Position numbers and translations under genes: made by a program | Shown here: positions 13,126-13,835 of the stretch, piece after piece | How the letters are laid out: each line of letters opens with the position of its first letter | Numbering within the stretch: the stretch's first letter is position 1 | Notes under the pieces: model-generated | Database searches by the model: none | What the model was told of the DNA's origin: nothing | The model's input: only the letters and a program-made list of their open reading frames with translations | Source of the DNA: Clostridiales bacterium | Lineage (GTDB): Bacteria > Bacillota > Clostridia > Lachnospirales > WRAX01 | Direction: 5' to 3' | Assembly (NCBI GenBank): GCA_031271375.1 | Contig: JAISVU010000048.1 | Coordinates: forward strand, 1-13,835 | Length of the DNA: 13,835 nucleotides

Positions 13126-13835
13126 TTACGCCCCCATCTCCCTCATAAACATCATCATAAGCATCATCGCCATCAGCGAGCCGCCGCCCTCGGCGCTGCC
13201 CGCCTGGGTTTTCAGCGGAAGAGGCGCATCCGGGTTATAGGACAAGCCAATAAGGTTATAGCGCGATATGATTTGGTTCCAGACGTCCGCGCCTATCACG
13301 CCGTCCTCGGTTAGGCCGAAACGCCGCTGAAAGGCTCTTACCGCTTCCTCCGTCTCCGGGCCGTATATCCCGTCCTCTTCAACGGCAGGGATACAGGGAT
13401 ACACGCTGGCCAAGCCGTTTATATGTTTCTGTATAATCTGCACGCTCTGGCCCCTGGAGCCTGCGCGCAGGGATGAACCGGGATGAACCGGCGAAACCAG
13501 CCGGGGCAGGTTCCGAAACACGGTTATAACCTTATTCCATGTCGCAGGGCCAATAGCCCCGTCGGCGTCCAGGCCGAAAAAGCTCTGGAAGGCTTTAACC
13601 GACGCCTGGGTCGCGGGGCCGAATTCCCCGTCGACGGGCATGTTCGGCACCACTGGGAAAACGGGGTGAAGCGCGCTGAGGCAGGACTGCATACGCCTTA
13701 CCCCGTCGCCGCTACCGCCGTATTGAAGAACCTCCCCGGGATATCCGTCCGCGGCGGGTCTTGCGGGTTTCTTCGGAGCGGATATAAACGGTTTCGGGTT
13801 CATGCGGGCGCCGTCCCTGTATTTCGGTTCTTGGG
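13126..13835 (-). CDS. Peptidoglycan-binding repeat protein with methionine-rich C-terminus (partial at window edge)
   Basis: Wall-binding protein with two PG_binding_1-type repeats. Numbered from the in-frame ATG at 13803 (225 codons), repeat 1 spans 31-92 (GGSGDGVRRMQ, VDGEFGPATQASVKAFQSFF, DGAIGPATWN) and repeat 2 spans 113-178 (LRAGSRGQSVQIIQ, EDGIYGPETEEAVRAFQRRF, DGVIGADVWN). These repeats bind peptidoglycan and usually target hydrolases or spore-cortex enzymes; similar clostridial proteins carry them after an N-terminal domain. The frame stays open above 13803 to the window edge, and the ATG there lacks a clear ribosome binding site and a signal peptide. The true start may therefore lie outside, and I annotate to the edge. 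The C-terminus is unusual: after a Gly/Ser linker, residues 211-223 contain eight methionines (LMAMMLMMMFMREMGA). A terminator follows at 13038-13067. Confidence 0.78.
   Translation of the reverse strand, partial: QEPKYRDGARMNPKPFISAPKKPARPAADGYPGEVLQYGGSGDGVRRMQSCLSALHPVFPVVPNMPVDGEFGPATQASVKAFQSFFGLDADGAIGPATWNKVITVFRNLPRLVSPVHPGSSLRAGSRGQSVQIIQKHINGLASVYPCIPAVEEDGIYGPETEEAVRAFQRRFGLTEDGVIGADVWNQIISRYNLIGLSYNPDAPLPLKTQAGSAEGGGSLMAMMLMMMFMREMGA

Noticed and set aside
13471..13490. Tandem GGATGAACCG x2 in the peptidoglycan-binding gene
   Set aside because: Only two copies, inside a normally sized linker between the repeats (SPVHPGSSLRAG); it does not disturb the frame or the family length and looks like chance.

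Overview
The window looks like a piece of the chromosome of a moderate-GC, anaerobic Firmicute of class Clostridia. The evidence is three secreted proteins with S-layer homology (SLH) domains, strong GGGAGG-type ribosome binding sites, a Rho factor with a long proline-rich linker, a LysM anchor protein, a peptidoglycan-binding-repeat protein and a relic of an ECF sigma factor. This placement is inferred from protein style, not from a marker gene. Every intact gene lies on the minus strand, so transcription runs from high to low coordinates.

Layout from high to low coordinates. (a) 13126-13835: a protein with two peptidoglycan-binding repeats and a methionine-rich tail, with its reading frame open at the window edge. 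(b) 12529-13125: about 600 bases with no intact gene. It holds the promoter of the next operon, a frameshifted plus-strand relic of an ECF sigma factor region 4, a tandem 9-mer, a good plus-strand promoter, and a compact hairpin-rich segment that is either a small RNA or a two-way terminator. (c) 8362-12528: a probable operon with one strong promoter (12608-12636). It encodes a membrane LysM protein, Rho, a lipoprotein cyclophilin and a GNAT acetyltransferase, and ends at a strong stem-loop at 8311-8348. (d) 7525-8232: a six-helix membrane protein of the Pr6Pr / FAR-17a-AIG1 type. (e) 1-7459: a cell-envelope block. It contains a 1005-aa SLH protein with its own extended -10 promoter, a DUF2442 protein, a 547-aa protein with C-terminal SLH domains and an acidic repeat, a 665-aa SLH protein behind another promoter, and the start of a membrane-anchored, probably wall-acting protein that runs off the left edge.

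How the genes fit together: most products act at or outside the membrane (SLH proteins, LysM and peptidoglycan-binding proteins, a cyclophilin that may fold exported proteins). Rho is the housekeeping exception and sits inside an envelope-flavoured operon. Most of the window is ordinary core or envelope genome. I do not see a defence system, CRISPR array, integrase or complete mobile element. The least ordinary parts are the sigma-factor relic and the promoter/hairpin unit at 13002-13117.
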